From: Pelomonas sp. BJYL3
Lineage (GTDB): Bacteria; Pseudomonadota; Gammaproteobacteria; Burkholderiales; Burkholderiaceae_C
Reading direction: 5' to 3'
Assembly (NCBI RefSeq): GCF_027257975.1
Contig: NZ_JANZKX010000002.1
Coordinates: forward strand, 1-64,000
DNA length: 64,000 nt
In this document: positions 34,877 to 45,998 of the stretch, piece after piece
Layout of the letters: the number at the start of each line of letters is the position of its first letter
Position numbering within the stretch: position 1 is the first letter of the stretch
Program-made: the position numbers and the translations under genes
The notes under the pieces: generated by a model
What the model was told of the DNA's origin: nothing
The model's database searches: none
What the model saw: the letters and a program-made list of their open reading frames with translations, nothing else

Positions 34877-35425
34877 TCATGGCCGGGGGGCGGACAGCAT
34901 CTCCATGCGCTGGCGCTGGCGCAGACGCATCTGCTCGCTGTCCAGGTCGCGCAGCTGCGCACGCAGGTGCTTGCGCTCGTCGTCGGTCGTGGCGTCGCGC
35001 AGCTTGCGCTCCAGGCGATCGATCTCGCTGGCATTGCGCTCGAGCTGCTCGCCCAGGGCGTGGATGCGCCTGCCGGTGTCATAGGCGCGCTCGAAGTCGT
35101 CGCCCTCCGGCTGGTCGCGGCACACCCCGCGGTAGAAGGTGCCCCGCAGGCCCAGCTGCCAGCCGTTGGCCGGGCGGCAGTAGCGGCGCAGGCCGTCGAT
35201 CCAGCCCTCCTGCCAGCGCGTCTCGTCCGGCTGGATGCCGATCTTGCCGCAGGCCTTGGCATGGTCGTCGATGCGGTCGCGTGCCTGGCCGTCGCGGCCG
35301 TCCTGCATGCCCTGCTGGTACCAGTCCGCCCGCTGGCATTCGCTCTCGCTCATGCTGGCGCAGCCGCCCAGCGAGGCCGCCATGGCCGCGGCCAGGCTCC
35401 ATCTCCACGCACGCTTGCTGATCAT
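34877..35425 (-). CDS. DUF2799 family lipoprotein (182 aa)
   Basis: The start ATG at 35425 has GAGGAG 8 nt upstream. The lipobox is LGGC (AASLGG|C), giving a lipoprotein. The DUF2799 part reads CQRADWYQQGMQDGRDGQARDRIDDHAKACGK, then WQEGWIDGLRRYCRPANGWQLGLRGTFYRGVC. The C-terminus is a long coiled coil (LEQLERNASEIDRLERKLRDA, then LRAQLRDLDSEQMRLRQRQ). Function in the family is unknown; it is probably anchored in the envelope. It is divergent from recG by 95 bp. Confidence 0.9.
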   Translation of the reverse strand: MISKRAWRWSLAAAMAASLGGCASMSESECQRADWYQQGMQDGRDGQARDRIDDHAKACGKIGIQPDETRWQEGWIDGLRRYCRPANGWQLGLRGTFYRGVCRDQPEGDDFERAYDTGRRIHALGEQLERNASEIDRLERKLRDATTDDERKHLRAQLRDLDSEQMRLRQRQRMEMLSAPRP

Positions 35426-35520
35426 TCCCGGGCTCCTCGGTTCATTGTCAGTTCTGGCTCCAACGCATCTTCGCCGATTCCGGCCGACCGCCGCCCTCGG
35501 CACCCCCCGGTTTAGGCAGA

Positions 35521-37689
35521 ATGCCGCCCATGTCCGCCACGCCCGAATCGTCCCCAGCACCGCAGGCTCCGCCGGCCGCCGCGGTGGCCAAGTCCGGCCC
35601 GAAGAAGGCCATGGAGAAGCTGGGCCTGAAGCGCGACATCGACCTGGCCCTGCACCTGCCCCTGCGCTACGAGGACGAGACCCGCCTCGTTCCGATTGCC
35701 CAAGCCGGCGAAGGCGAGACCGTGCAGTGCGAAGGCGTGGTGCGTGAATGCCGCGTGGAGCTGCGCGGCCGCCGCCAGCTCATCGTGCGGCTGATGGAAG
35801 ACGGCGCGGACACCCGGGGCCGCGCGGCCGAGCTGACCCTGCGCTTCCTGCACTTCTACCCCTCGCACCAGAAGAGCCTGGCCGTGGGCACGCGCGTGCG
35901 CGTGCGCGGCGAGATCCGCGGCGGCTTCTTCGGCCGCGAGATGGTCCACCCCACCTTCCGGACGGTGGACGAGGACACCCCGCTCGCCACCTCACTCACG
36001 CCCGTCTACCCCACCAGCGCCGGCCTGCCCCAGGCCTATCTGCGCAAGGCCATCGCCGCGGCGATGAAACGGGCGCCGCTGGAGGAGGTCCTGCCCGCCG
36101 GCACCGTGCCCAGGCCCCTGCCCTCGCTGCGCGAGGCCCTGGACTACCTGCACCATCCGCCGCCCCTGGCCCGCCTGGGCAGCCTGGAAGACCACAGCCA
36201 CCCGGCCTGGCAGCGCCTCAAGTTCGAGGAGCTGCTGGCTCAGCAGCTGAGCCAGATGAAGGCCCAGCGCGAGCGCGCCCGGCTGCGCGCGCCCATGCTG
36301 CCCACGCGCCCGGGCGGCCTGCAGGAGCAGCTGCTCGCCGCCCTGCCCTTTGCACTGACCGGGGCGCAGCGCCGGGTCTGCGAGGAGATCGCGCAAGACC
36401 TGGCACGCCCCCAGCCCATGCACCGCCTGCTGCAGGGCGACGTGGGCTCGGGCAAGACCGTGGTGGCGGCCATGTCCGCCGCCATCTGCATCGCCGCGGG
36501 CTGGCAGTGCGCGCTGATGGCGCCCACCGAGATCCTGGCCGAGCAGCACTTCCGCAAGCTGATCGGCTGGCTGGAGCCGCTGGGCATCCAAGTCGCCTGG
36601 CTGACGGGTTCCGTGAAGGGCAAGGCTCGCCAGAAGATGCTGGACGCGGTGGCCGACGGCAGCGCGCAGCTGGTGGTGGGCACGCACGCGGTGATCGAGG
36701 ACAAGGTCCAGTTCCGCTTCCTGGGCCTGGCCATCGTGGACGAGCAGCACCGCTTCGGCGTGGCCCAGCGCCTGGCCCTGCGCAAGAAGCTGGAGTCCTC
36801 CAGCGGCGAGATGCCACCCGGCTATGGCGACCACGTGCCGCACCTGCCCGCCCAGCGCTCCGGCATCGAGCCGCACATGCTGATGATGAGCGCCACGCCC
36901 ATCCCCCGCACCCTGGCCATGACCTATTTCGCGGACCTGGACGTCTCCACCATCGACGAACTCCCGCCCGGCCGCAGCCCCATCGTGACGCGCGTCTTCG
37001 CCGATGGCCGGCGCGACGAGGTCATCGCCAAGATCGCCGACGCCGTGGCCGAGGGGCGCCAGGTCTACTGGGTCTGCCCGCTGATCGAGGAGTCCGAGGC
37101 CCTGGACCTCAAGAACGCCACCGAGACCCACGCCGAGCTGAGCGCCGCCCTGCCCGAGCGCATGATCGGCCTACTGCACGGCCGCATGCCGCCGGCCGAG
37201 AAGGCCGCGGTGATGTCGCTGTTCGCCTCGGGCGAGATGCAGGTGCTGGTGGCCACCACCGTGATCGAGGTGGGCGTGGACGTGCCCAATGCCAGCCTCA
37301 TGGTGATCGAGCATGCCGAGCGCTTCGGGCTCTCGCAGCTGCACCAGCTGCGCGGCCGCGTGGGGCGGGGCTCGGTGGCCAGCGTCTGCGTGCTGATCTA
37401 CACGGGGCCGCTGTCCCAGACCGGCAAGGAGCGCCTGCGCGCCATGGCCGAGACGACCGACGGCTTCGAGATCGCGCGGCGCGACCTCGACATCCGCGGC
37501 CCCGGCGAGTTCATGGGCGCGCGCCAGAGCGGTGCCGAGCTGCTGCGCTTCGCCGACCTCCAGGAAGACGCGCCCCTGCTGCAGGCCGCGCGCCGCCTGG
37601 CGCCGCAGCTGCTGGATGCGCACCCGGCCGCCGCCGCGAAGCATGTGGACCGCTGGCTGGGCAGCAAGGCGGAGTTCCTCAAGGCCTGA
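35521..37689 (+). CDS. recG: ATP-dependent DNA helicase RecG (722 aa)
   Basis: RecG reverses stalled replication forks and branches Holliday junctions. The N-terminal wedge/OB domain includes IDLALHLPLRYEDETRLVPI and GTRVRVRGEIRGGFFGREMVHPTF. Helicase: Walker A about 306-313 (GDVGSGKT), DEQHRFG near residue 407, SATPIPRTLAMTYFADLDVS (motif III region), and the C-terminal QLHQLRGRVGRG and DLDIRGPGEFMGARQSG boxes. Length slightly exceeds the usual 690 because of a Pro/Ala-rich start (residues 1-25). A start at 35530 would also be possible. Confidence 0.97.
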   Translation: MPPMSATPESSPAPQAPPAAAVAKSGPKKAMEKLGLKRDIDLALHLPLRYEDETRLVPIAQAGEGETVQCEGVVRECRVELRGRRQLIVRLMEDGADTRGRAAELTLRFLHFYPSHQKSLAVGTRVRVRGEIRGGFFGREMVHPTFRTVDEDTPLATSLTPVYPTSAGLPQAYLRKAIAAAMKRAPLEEVLPAGTVPRPLPSLREALDYLHHPPPLARLGSLEDHSHPAWQRLKFEELLAQQLSQMKAQRERARLRAPMLPTRPGGLQEQLLAALPFALTGAQRRVCEEIAQDLARPQPMHRLLQGDVGSGKTVVAAMSAAICIAAGWQCALMAPTEILAEQHFRKLIGWLEPLGIQVAWLTGSVKGKARQKMLDAVADGSAQLVVGTHAVIEDKVQFRFLGLAIVDEQHRFGVAQRLALRKKLESSSGEMPPGYGDHVPHLPAQRSGIEPHMLMMSATPIPRTLAMTYFADLDVSTIDELPPGRSPIVTRVFADGRRDEVIAKIADAVAEGRQVYWVCPLIEESEALDLKNATETHAELSAALPERMIGLLHGRMPPAEKAAVMSLFASGEMQVLVATTVIEVGVDVPNASLMVIEHAERFGLSQLHQLRGRVGRGSVASVCVLIYTGPLSQTGKERLRAMAETTDGFEIARRDLDIRGPGEFMGARQSGAELLRFADLQEDAPLLQAARRLAPQLLDAHPAAAAKHVDRWLGSKAEFLKA

Positions 37690-37704
37690 GGCGCCGGCGG
37701 GCTG

Positions 37705-37718
37705 GCAAGACCTGACCC
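37705..37718 (+). repeat. GCAAGACCTGACCC repeat, copy 4 (14 of 15)
   Basis: Lies in the short gap between recG and the convergent peroxidase gene, with T instead of the final C. Confidence 0.65.
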
Positions 37719-37735
37719 TCGGCGTGCCCTGCGCC

Positions 37736-38965
37736 TCAGCGGCAGCCTTCGCGGGAGGGGGTGCCGATCGGGTGGCCGTCGCTGAGCGTTTCCAGGAAGC
37801 ACTGCAGGTCCCGCAGGTCCGAGGGACTCATGCGCGGCGTGGCGCTGCCGAAGGGCGCCTGCGTGTTGACGTTGCCGCGCAGTGCCTCGGGCAGGTCGTC
37901 AAAGCGCTGCACCACGCCGTTGACGGTGGGGTACCAGCGGGCCGGCTCGCTGTCCCGCGTGTTGTAGAAGTCCAGCACCTGCGCCAGCGAGGTGAAGCGG
38001 CCGTTGTGGAAGAAGACGGGCCGGCGCGCCACATTGCGCAGATTGGGCGTGCGGAAGGCGCCGCAGTAGGCCGGCACGTTCAGGTCCTGGCGCTGCGGCC
38101 CGCACAGGCCGAGGTCGAAATGGGCCGGGTCGCGGTTGGCCGGCAGGTCCGGATTGCGCGGCACGCCCAGGGTCGCATAGCCGAAGTTGGTGAAGCGCGG
38201 CTGCTGGCCTGAGTTGGTCACGATGTCATGGCAGCTCATGCAGTTGCCCTTGTCAGGATCGCGGAAGAGCTGCAGGCCACGCTGCTCGGGCGGGCTCAGC
38301 TGCTCCAGGCTCTGCAGCACCCGGTCGTACTTGCTGTCAAAGGGATGGAACTGGGCGCTCTCGCGCTGGAAGGCCGCCAGGGCCTGGGTGGCCTGCGTCA
38401 GCTTGAGTTCGTCGTCGGCCGTCTCGCCGAAGACCTGCACGAACAGCGGCGCATACGCGGCACGGCGCAGCTTGCCGGCGAGGACGGCGACGCTGCCGTT
38501 GTCCATCTCCAGCGGATTGAGAAAGGGCAGCCGGGCCTGGGCCTCGAGGCTGGCGGCACGCCCGTCGCTCATCAGGCCGCCCCGCAGGCTGGCCAGGCTG
38601 CCGTCGGCCCGGCTGAAGGCGGGCACGCCATCCAGGTAGCGCAGGGAGGGCGCGGCGCGCAGGCCGAACTCGGTCTCGAAGGCGCCGCCCACCTGCACGG
38701 CCTGCGCGTTGGAGGGCCCGTGGCTGAACGCCGGATCGTGGCAGGTGGCGCAGGACATGCGCCCCGAGCCGCTGAGGTTGCGGTCGTTGAAGAGGCGTTC
38801 GCCCAGCTGCACGCGGGCCTGGGCCTGGGCCGTGGCATCCGGCCCGGTGGAGCCACCACCGCCGCCACCGCCACCCCCGCCGCCACAGGCCACCAGGGCG
38901 CTGAAGGCCCCGATCGAGGCGGCACGCAGGACGAAGGACAGGGCAGGCGATGACATGGCGCGCAT
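37736..38965 (-). CDS. Di-haem cytochrome c peroxidase/MauG-like lipoprotein (409 aa)
   Basis: Lipobox ALVAC with Cys27 is followed by an 11-residue poly-Gly run. Two haem sites: C72-ATCH ([10 protein letters not shown]) and C242-MSCH (NCMSCHDIV), the two-domain arrangement of bacterial cytochrome c peroxidases. [20 protein letters not shown] and the family-typical [14 protein letters not shown] are present. It probably reduces H2O2 in the periplasm, or oxidises a protein like MauG, using electrons from a small cytochrome. The poly-Gly linker after the lipid anchor is shared with three neighbouring lipoproteins. Confidence 0.92.
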   Translation of the reverse strand: MRAMSSPALSFVLRAASIGAFSALVACGGGGGGGGGGGSTGPDATAQAQARVQLGERLFNDRNLSGSGRMSCATCHDPAFSHGPSNAQAVQVGGAFETEFGLRAAPSLRYLDGVPAFSRADGSLASLRGGLMSDGRAASLEAQARLPFLNPLEMDNGSVAVLAGKLRRAAYAPLFVQVFGETADDELKLTQATQALAAFQRESAQFHPFDSKYDRVLQSLEQLSPPEQRGLQLFRDPDKGNCMSCHDIVTNSGQQPRFTNFGYATLGVPRNPDLPANRDPAHFDLGLCGPQRQDLNVPAYCGAFRTPNLRNVARRPVFFHNGRFTSLAQVLDFYNTRDSEPARWYPTVNGVVQRFDDLPEALRGNVNTQAPFGSATPRMSPSDLRDLQCFLETLSDGHPIGTPSREGCR

Positions 38966-39131
38966 TGTGGTGCGTGCAGGCGTCCGATGGCGGAGTCCTA
39001 GGGAAATTACTCAGCGTCCCGTTGCACCGGGCCGCGTCCAATGCGCGAAACATGGTCTGCACGCGCCGGCGTGGCCGAACATACGACCGGATTCGCAGGA
39101 CCGAACCCGCACGACTGAGCGAGAGGATCCC

Positions 39132-40787
39132 ATGGCACGACAAGAACAGCGCCGCCGCCTGCTCCTGGGCGCCGGCATGGCCGGCCTGCTGCAAGCCTGC
39201 GGTGGCGGGGGCGGATCGCCCAGCCCCTCGCCGGCCCCAACGCCCACGCCCACGCCCACGCCCACGCCCACGCCCACGCCGACTCCAACGCCGACTCCAA
39301 CGCCCACGCCGACACCGACACCAACGCCGACGCCCACCAGCGATCCCGCCTGGGCCTTCTACGGCGGCAATGCCCAGCACACGGCTCAGGCGCGCGTCGC
39401 CACGCAGGCGCTGCAGCGCGTGCTCTGGACCCTGCCCGTGGACCGCCAGCCGCCCTACCGCGCCGGGGGCTTCCTGCTGATCCACTACGGCACGCCGGTG
39501 ATCAGCGCCGCCAACACCGTGATGGTTCCTGTCAAGACCAGCACCGCCGGCGACTTCATCGTCGATGCGCGCAAGGGCAGCGATGGCAGCCCGCTTTGGA
39601 CGCTGAGCACCGACTACCTCCTGCCGGCCAGCAGCTGGACACCGGCCTTCAACATCGCCCTGGACCGACAGGGCCGGCTGTACGTCCCGGCCAAGGGCGG
39701 GCGGCTGCTGCAGCGGGACCAGGTGGACCAGGCCAGCGGCACCGTGCGGACGCTGGTCTTCTACGGCAGCGCCAACTATGACGGCGCCCCGGCCAGCTTC
39801 GACAACACCGTGCTGATCAACACGCCGCTGACCGTGGGGCCGGATGGGGCCGTCTACTTCGGCTTCATCGCGCGCGCCGGGGCCCCGCTGGGCCTGCGCG
39901 GCGGCATTGCACGCATCGCGGCCGATGGCTCGGGAAGCTGGAAGTCCGTGGCTGAGCTGTCGGGCGATCCCCTGGTCGTGCAGCCCGCGATGAACGCGGC
40001 GCCCGCGCTGTCAGCCGACGGCCGGACGCTCTATGTGGCGGCCAACACCGATCCTGCCCTGGGCAGCCAGACGGGCTGGCTGCTCGCACTGGACGCCGCC
40101 ACGCTGGCTCTGAAGGCTCGCCAGGCCCTGCTCAATCCGGCCAACGGTCAGCCGGCGCGCGTGAGTGACAGCAGCACCGCCTCGCCCACCATCGGCCCCG
40201 ATGGCGATGTCTTCTACGGCGTGCTGGAGACCGCCCGCCAGGACCACAACGGCCGCGGGTGGCTGCTGCATTTCGACGCCACGCTCACGCAGCGCAAGAC
40301 ACCCGGCTCCTTCGGCTGGGACGACACCCCGTCCATCGTGCCAGCCACGGCGGTGCCGGGCTATGCGGGCGCCTCGTCCTATCTGCTGCTCGTGAAGTAC
40401 AACAACTACTACGGCATCGGCAGCGGTGACGGCCAGAACTGCATGGCGCTGCTGGACCCGCTGACCACGCAGCCCGATCCAGTCTCACCCGCGGTGAACG
40501 TGCTTCAGGAGGTGATGACAATCGTGGGGCCCACCGCAGACCCCGAGACGCCCGGGGGCGTGCGCGAATGGTGCGTGAACTCCGCGGCGGTGGATGTGGC
40601 CGGCCACGCCGCGCTCGTCAACTGCGAGGACGGCTTCCTCTACCGCTGGGACTTCCGCAGCAACACCTTCAGCGAGTCGGTGCGGATGAACGCCGGCGTG
40701 GGCCAGGCCTACACGCCCACCCTCGTGGGGCCGGACGGGCGGGTGTACTCCATCAACAACGCGCAGCTGCACGCCATCGGTCGCTGA
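39132..40787 (+). CDS. Beta-propeller (PQQ-like) lipoprotein with Pro-Thr linker (551 aa)
   Basis: The ATG at 39132 is preceded by GAGAGGA. The leader [17 protein letters not shown] has a twin-Arg look and a lipobox Cys. Next come a poly-Gly stretch, a PT-repeat linker of about 35 residues, and a propeller region in which [30 protein letters not shown] and [16 protein letters not shown] suggest PQQ-dehydrogenase-like blades. No catalytic PQQ residues are identified, so it may be a binding or scaffold propeller. It is divergent from the di-haem peroxidase. Confidence 0.85.
   Translation: MARQEQRRRLLLGAGMAGLLQACGGGGGSPSPSPAPTPTPTPTPTPTPTPTPTPTPTPTPTPTPTPTPTSDPAWAFYGGNAQHTAQARVATQALQRVLWTLPVDRQPPYRAGGFLLIHYGTPVISAANTVMVPVKTSTAGDFIVDARKGSDGSPLWTLSTDYLLPASSWTPAFNIALDRQGRLYVPAKGGRLLQRDQVDQASGTVRTLVFYGSANYDGAPASFDNTVLINTPLTVGPDGAVYFGFIARAGAPLGLRGGIARIAADGSGSWKSVAELSGDPLVVQPAMNAAPALSADGRTLYVAANTDPALGSQTGWLLALDAATLALKARQALLNPANGQPARVSDSSTASPTIGPDGDVFYGVLETARQDHNGRGWLLHFDATLTQRKTPGSFGWDDTPSIVPATAVPGYAGASSYLLLVKYNNYYGIGSGDGQNCMALLDPLTTQPDPVSPAVNVLQEVMTIVGPTADPETPGGVREWCVNSAAVDVAGHAALVNCEDGFLYRWDFRSNTFSESVRMNAGVGQAYTPTLVGPDGRVYSINNAQLHAIGR
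39238..39338 (+). repeat. 6-bp tandem repeat array coding (Thr-Pro)n
   Basis: The unit CCCACG with variants CCAACG, CCGACT and CCGACA runs for about 100 bp inside the propeller lipoprotein gene. The first part is uniform and the later part degenerate, as expected for replication slippage. Repeat number would set linker length. Confidence 0.85.
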
Positions 40788-40815
40788 TGGAGCGGGGCGG
40801 GACCGCCCGCCGGCC

Positions 40816-41505
40816 TCAGCGCACGCGCTGCACCCAGTAGACCAGCACCTCCTGCTGCGGCTCGATGTCAGAGGCGCTGTAGTAGTAGGTCGGCTGGCCG
40901 TTGATGGCGTAGACCGTGCTCATGCCAGAGATCACCCGCCCGAAGACGGTGTAGCCGGGCTTGCTGGCGCTTTCATAGTCCAGGGTCCGGCTGTTGTCGA
41001 CCACGTTGATGAAGAACTGCGAGGTCGCACTGTTGGGATCGCTGCGGCGCGCCATGGCCACCGTGCCCACCAGATTGCTCAGGCCGTTGTTGGACTCGGA
41101 CACGATGGGCGAGTAGGTCGGGGACTTCACCCGCATGCCGCTCGTGTAGCCGCCGCCCTGGACGACGAAGTCGCGGTCCACATGGTGGAACAGGGTGTTG
41201 CTGTAGAAGCCGTCCGAGACGTAGCGCAGGAAGTTGTTGACCGTGACCGGTGCGTAGCCCGGGTAGAGCTCGATCACCATCTCGCCGCTGCTGGTGAGCA
41301 TGCAGACGGTGGGATAGCTGCTCGCCGCCGCCGCGGCCAGGCCGGTGCTGCTGCAGCTCATGGTGGGCGGATAGGGCTGGGGATTGGGCCGCGGATAGGG
41401 GCCGCCGCCATTGCCGCCACCGCTGTGGTACTCCGCGCCGCCGCCGCAGGCGCTCAGGATCAGGGCAGCGGCCGCCACGGCGGTGCGCAGGATCAGGGTG
41501 CTCAT
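40816..41505 (-). CDS. Cyclophilin-type peptidyl-prolyl isomerase lipoprotein (229 aa)
   Basis: The start at 41505 has GGAGG about 7 nt upstream. Lipobox ALILSAC is followed by a Gly- and Pro-rich linker (GGGNGGGPYPRPNPQPYPP). The cyclophilin domain begins GEMVIELYPGYAPVTVNNFLRYV and has FYSNTLFHHVDRDFVVQGGG, VAMARRSDPNSATSQFFINV and YTVFGRVISGM. The catalytic Arg of the FHRxI motif appears as HVDRDF, so it is conserved in position. It acts at the outer membrane or in the periplasm. It is divergent from an FKBP-type lipoprotein, 222 bp away. Confidence 0.94.
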   Translation of the reverse strand: MSTLILRTAVAAAALILSACGGGAEYHSGGGNGGGPYPRPNPQPYPPTMSCSSTGLAAAAASSYPTVCMLTSSGEMVIELYPGYAPVTVNNFLRYVSDGFYSNTLFHHVDRDFVVQGGGYTSGMRVKSPTYSPIVSESNNGLSNLVGTVAMARRSDPNSATSQFFINVVDNSRTLDYESASKPGYTVFGRVISGMSTVYAINGQPTYYYSASDIEPQQEVLVYWVQRVR

Positions 41506-41727
41506 CGGTTTGTCCTCCTGGTTGGAAGGCTCAACGCGGCAGGGCGCGCGCCCGATGACCGCCGTCCGCCGCTGCTCGCACACCTGTCAGCTCTGCCAGC
41601 AAGGCTTCTTGACAGGCCCTCGCTACACTGCGCCGCGCGCCGGCTCTGCCGGCGGCGCACTTTGCAGCCACACCTGGCATCCAGCGGCCGACCCTCTGCG
41701 GCGGTCGCCCCTACCCTTTTTCGCCCC

Positions 41728-42204
41728 ATGAACAAGACGTTTCTTCGCCGCTCCCTGCTGATCGGCTCCGTGGTGATCACGGCCGGCCTTGCCGCCTGCG
41801 GCGGCGGCGGCGGCGGTAACAGTGTCTTCAACGACACCTCCGGCTCCTCCGCCATCACCACCCTGCAAAGCACCGACACCGTGGTGGGCACCGGGCTCGT
41901 CGCCACCACCGGCAAGAAGGTGACCGTGCACTACACGGGCTGGCTCTACGACGTCAAGGCGGCCGGCACCAAGGGCAGCAAGATCGACAGCTCCCTGGAC
42001 CGTGGCCAGCCCTTCACCTTCCCGCTGGGCGCGGGCGAGGTCATCGCCGGCTGGGACCAGGGCGTGCCGGGCATGAAGATGGGTGGCAAGCGCACCCTGG
42101 TCATCCCCGCCAGCCTGGCCTACGGCAGCGCGGGCAGCCGCAACGGCGTGGTCCCGCCGAATGCGGCGCTGGTGTTCGAGGTGGAGATGCTGGGCGTCCA
42201 GTGA
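41728..42204 (+). CDS. FKBP-type peptidyl-prolyl isomerase lipoprotein (158 aa)
   Basis: Lipobox (ITAGLAAC) is followed by poly-Gly. The FKBP core has KVTVHYTGWLYD, KIDSSLDRGQPFTFPLGAGEVIAGWDQGVPGMKMGGKRTLVIPASLAYG and PPNAALVFEVEMLGVQ. It keeps the active-site Tyr, Asp, Phe and Trp pattern. Length is that of a single small FKBP with a tether. With the divergent cyclophilin it provides two unrelated prolyl isomerases for exported proteins. Confidence 0.95.
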   Translation: MNKTFLRRSLLIGSVVITAGLAACGGGGGGNSVFNDTSGSSAITTLQSTDTVVGTGLVATTGKKVTVHYTGWLYDVKAAGTKGSKIDSSLDRGQPFTFPLGAGEVIAGWDQGVPGMKMGGKRTLVIPASLAYGSAGSRNGVVPPNAALVFEVEMLGVQ

Positions 42205-42226
42205 CGCCCGGCGCTCGAGGCCTGGC

Positions 42227-43901
<1,675 letters not shown>

Positions 43902-44027
43902 GGCGTGAAGCCCTCACGGTTGATCACGGTTGAAAAAGCTGCGGCAGTGTAGCGGGGCGCTGCGGGTTTGCACCGAGCCCGGCAGAATGTAGGGCTCATA
44001 CCCTAAGGCCTTCAGGAGATCGATAGC

Positions 44028-44948
44028 ATGACCCTCACCGAGCTCCGCTACATCGTCGCCGTGGCCCGGGAACGCCATTTCGGCCGCGCGGCCGAAGCCT
44101 GCTTCGTGTCCCAGCCCACGCTCTCGGTGGCGATCAAGAAGCTCGAGGAGGAACTGGACGTCAAGATCTTCGAGCGCGGCGCCAGCGAGGTGACGGTCAC
44201 GCCGCTGGGCGAGGACATCGTCCGGCAGGCGCAGTCGGTGATCGAGCAGGCCAGCGCCATCAAGGAGATCGCCAAGCGCGGCAAGGACCCGCTGGCCGGC
44301 GCGCTGCGCCTGGGCCTGATCTACACCATCGGCCCCTACCTGCTGCCCGAGCTGGTGCGCCACACCATCGAGCACTACCCGCAGATGCCCCTGATGCTGC
44401 AGGAGAACTTCACGGTGAAGCTGCTGGAGATGCTGCGCACCGGCGAGCTGGACTGCGCCATCATGGCCGAGCCCTTCCCCGACACCGGCCTGGCCCTGGC
44501 CCCGCTCTATGACGAGCCCTTCGTCATCGCCATGCCCGCCAGCCACCCGCTGGCGCAGCGCGAGTCCATCAGCGCCGAGGAGCTCAAGGCCGAGACCATG
44601 CTGCTGCTGGGCACCGGCCACTGCTTCCGCGACCACGTGCTGGAGGTCTGCCCCGAGTTCGCCCGCTTCTCCAGTGACGCCGAGGGCATCCGCAAGAGCT
44701 TCGAGGGCAGCTCCTTGGAGACCATCAAGCACATGGTGGCCTCAGGCATGGGCATCACCGTCGTACCCCTGCTGAGCGTGCCCAAGGAGCCCAGCCCGCA
44801 CCTGCGCTACGTCCCCTTCAGTGCCCCGGTGCCCAGCCGGCGCGTGGTGCTGGCCTGGCGCCGCACCTTCACCCGCTACGAGGCCATCGCCGCGCTGCGC
44901 AACGCGGTCTACGCCTGCCCGCTGGAGGGCGTGGCGCGGCTGTCCTGA
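44028..44948 (+). CDS. oxyR: Hydrogen-peroxide sensing LysR regulator OxyR (306 aa)
   Basis: The LysR HTH starts MTLTELRYIVAVARERHFGRAAEACFVSQPTLS. The redox Cys199 and Cys208 are in TGHCFRDHVLEVCPE, at the same numbers as in E. coli OxyR, so disulfide sensing of H2O2 should be conserved. MLQENFTVKLLEMLRTGELDCAIMAEPF matches the OxyR regulatory domain. It probably activates katG (47776) and dps (58784) in this window; that is family knowledge, as I could not find a clear OxyR box by eye. Confidence 0.96.
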   Translation: MTLTELRYIVAVARERHFGRAAEACFVSQPTLSVAIKKLEEELDVKIFERGASEVTVTPLGEDIVRQAQSVIEQASAIKEIAKRGKDPLAGALRLGLIYTIGPYLLPELVRHTIEHYPQMPLMLQENFTVKLLEMLRTGELDCAIMAEPFPDTGLALAPLYDEPFVIAMPASHPLAQRESISAEELKAETMLLLGTGHCFRDHVLEVCPEFARFSSDAEGIRKSFEGSSLETIKHMVASGMGITVVPLLSVPKEPSPHLRYVPFSAPVPSRRVVLAWRRTFTRYEAIAALRNAVYACPLEGVARLS

Positions 44949-45045
44949 GCCTGGCCCTGAACAGGGCGGCCGGCGCAAGAAGCGGGTCGCCGTCGGCCGG
45001 GCCGCTGGCCAGAATGGGCCCATCGCCTGCTAGCCCCCCAATGCC

Positions 45046-45933
45046 ATGGACACGCCCCTGCCGACTGCCCCACCCGAGCCCGCCGTGACGGATACCGACC
45101 CCCAGCGTTACGCCCGCGCCCGCCAGGCCATCGAGACCATCGTCCGTGAGCCTCAGGCACCCAGCCTGGAAGCCCTGGCCCGGGCGGCGGGCCAGAGCCC
45201 CTTCCATTTCCAGCGCAGCTTCGTGCAGCTGGCCGGCATCAGCCCCAAGGAGCTGGCCCAGGCCCTGAGCCTGGAGCGCGCCAAGAGCGCCCTGCAGCAG
45301 GCCGCGCCGGTGCTGACGGCGGCGCTGGACGCGGGGCTCTCCGGCCCCTCGCGCCTGCACGACCTCTTCCTGAGCCTTGAGGGCCTGACGCCCGGGGAGT
45401 TCAAGGCGGCGGGCGCCGGGCTGCAGGTGCACTGGACCTGCTTCGACAGCCTCCTGGGCCCGGTCTTCCTGGCCGCCACCCCGCGCGGCGTGCTGCGCAT
45501 GGCCTTTGTGCAGGACCAGGCGCCGGAGCAGGCCCTCGCCGCCGCCCAGGCCGAGCTGCCGGCGGCCCGCTGGGTGCCTGACGACACCGGCCTGGCCGGG
45601 CTTTCGGCGGAGGTGCAGCGGCGGCTGTCCGGCGCCGCCCCGCAGCAGACCATCGGCCTGCTGATGAGCGGCAGCCCGCTGCGCCTGCAGGTCTGGCGGG
45701 CGCTGCTGCAGGTGCCGGAGGGCCAGGTCCGCTCCTACACCCAGCTGGCGCAGGCCGCCGGCGCCCCGCAGGCGGTGCGCGCGGTCGCAAGCTGTGTGGC
45801 GGCCAATGCCATCGCCTACCTGATCCCCTGCCACCGGGTGATTCGGGCCAATGCCCAGTTCGGCGAGTACCGCTGGGGGCCCCTGACCAAACGGGCGCTG
45901 CTGGGCCTGGAGCTGGCGCGCCACAGCGGCTGA
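45046..45933 (+). CDS. Ada-like protein: AraC HTH fused to O6-methylguanine-DNA methyltransferase (295 aa)
   Basis: The N-terminal ~100 residues are an AraC-type HTH (LEALARAAGQSPFHFQRSFVQLAGISPKELAQALSLERAKSAL). A linker with a MGMT N-domain follows, then the catalytic OGT domain with IPCHRV, where Cys262 accepts the methyl group. The zinc-binding AdaN domain with its switch Cys is absent, so this cannot be the classical methylphosphotriester sensor. It is probably a repair enzyme that also regulates. It is 97 bp downstream of oxyR on the same strand. Confidence 0.92.
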   Translation: MDTPLPTAPPEPAVTDTDPQRYARARQAIETIVREPQAPSLEALARAAGQSPFHFQRSFVQLAGISPKELAQALSLERAKSALQQAAPVLTAALDAGLSGPSRLHDLFLSLEGLTPGEFKAAGAGLQVHWTCFDSLLGPVFLAATPRGVLRMAFVQDQAPEQALAAAQAELPAARWVPDDTGLAGLSAEVQRRLSGAAPQQTIGLLMSGSPLRLQVWRALLQVPEGQVRSYTQLAQAAGAPQAVRAVASCVAANAIAYLIPCHRVIRANAQFGEYRWGPLTKRALLGLELARHSG

Positions 45934-45998
45934 GTTCCCCCGCAAGGGGCGGGCAATTTGACACCTGGCGGCCCCTGGGCTGGGCTAAGCTTGGCGCC

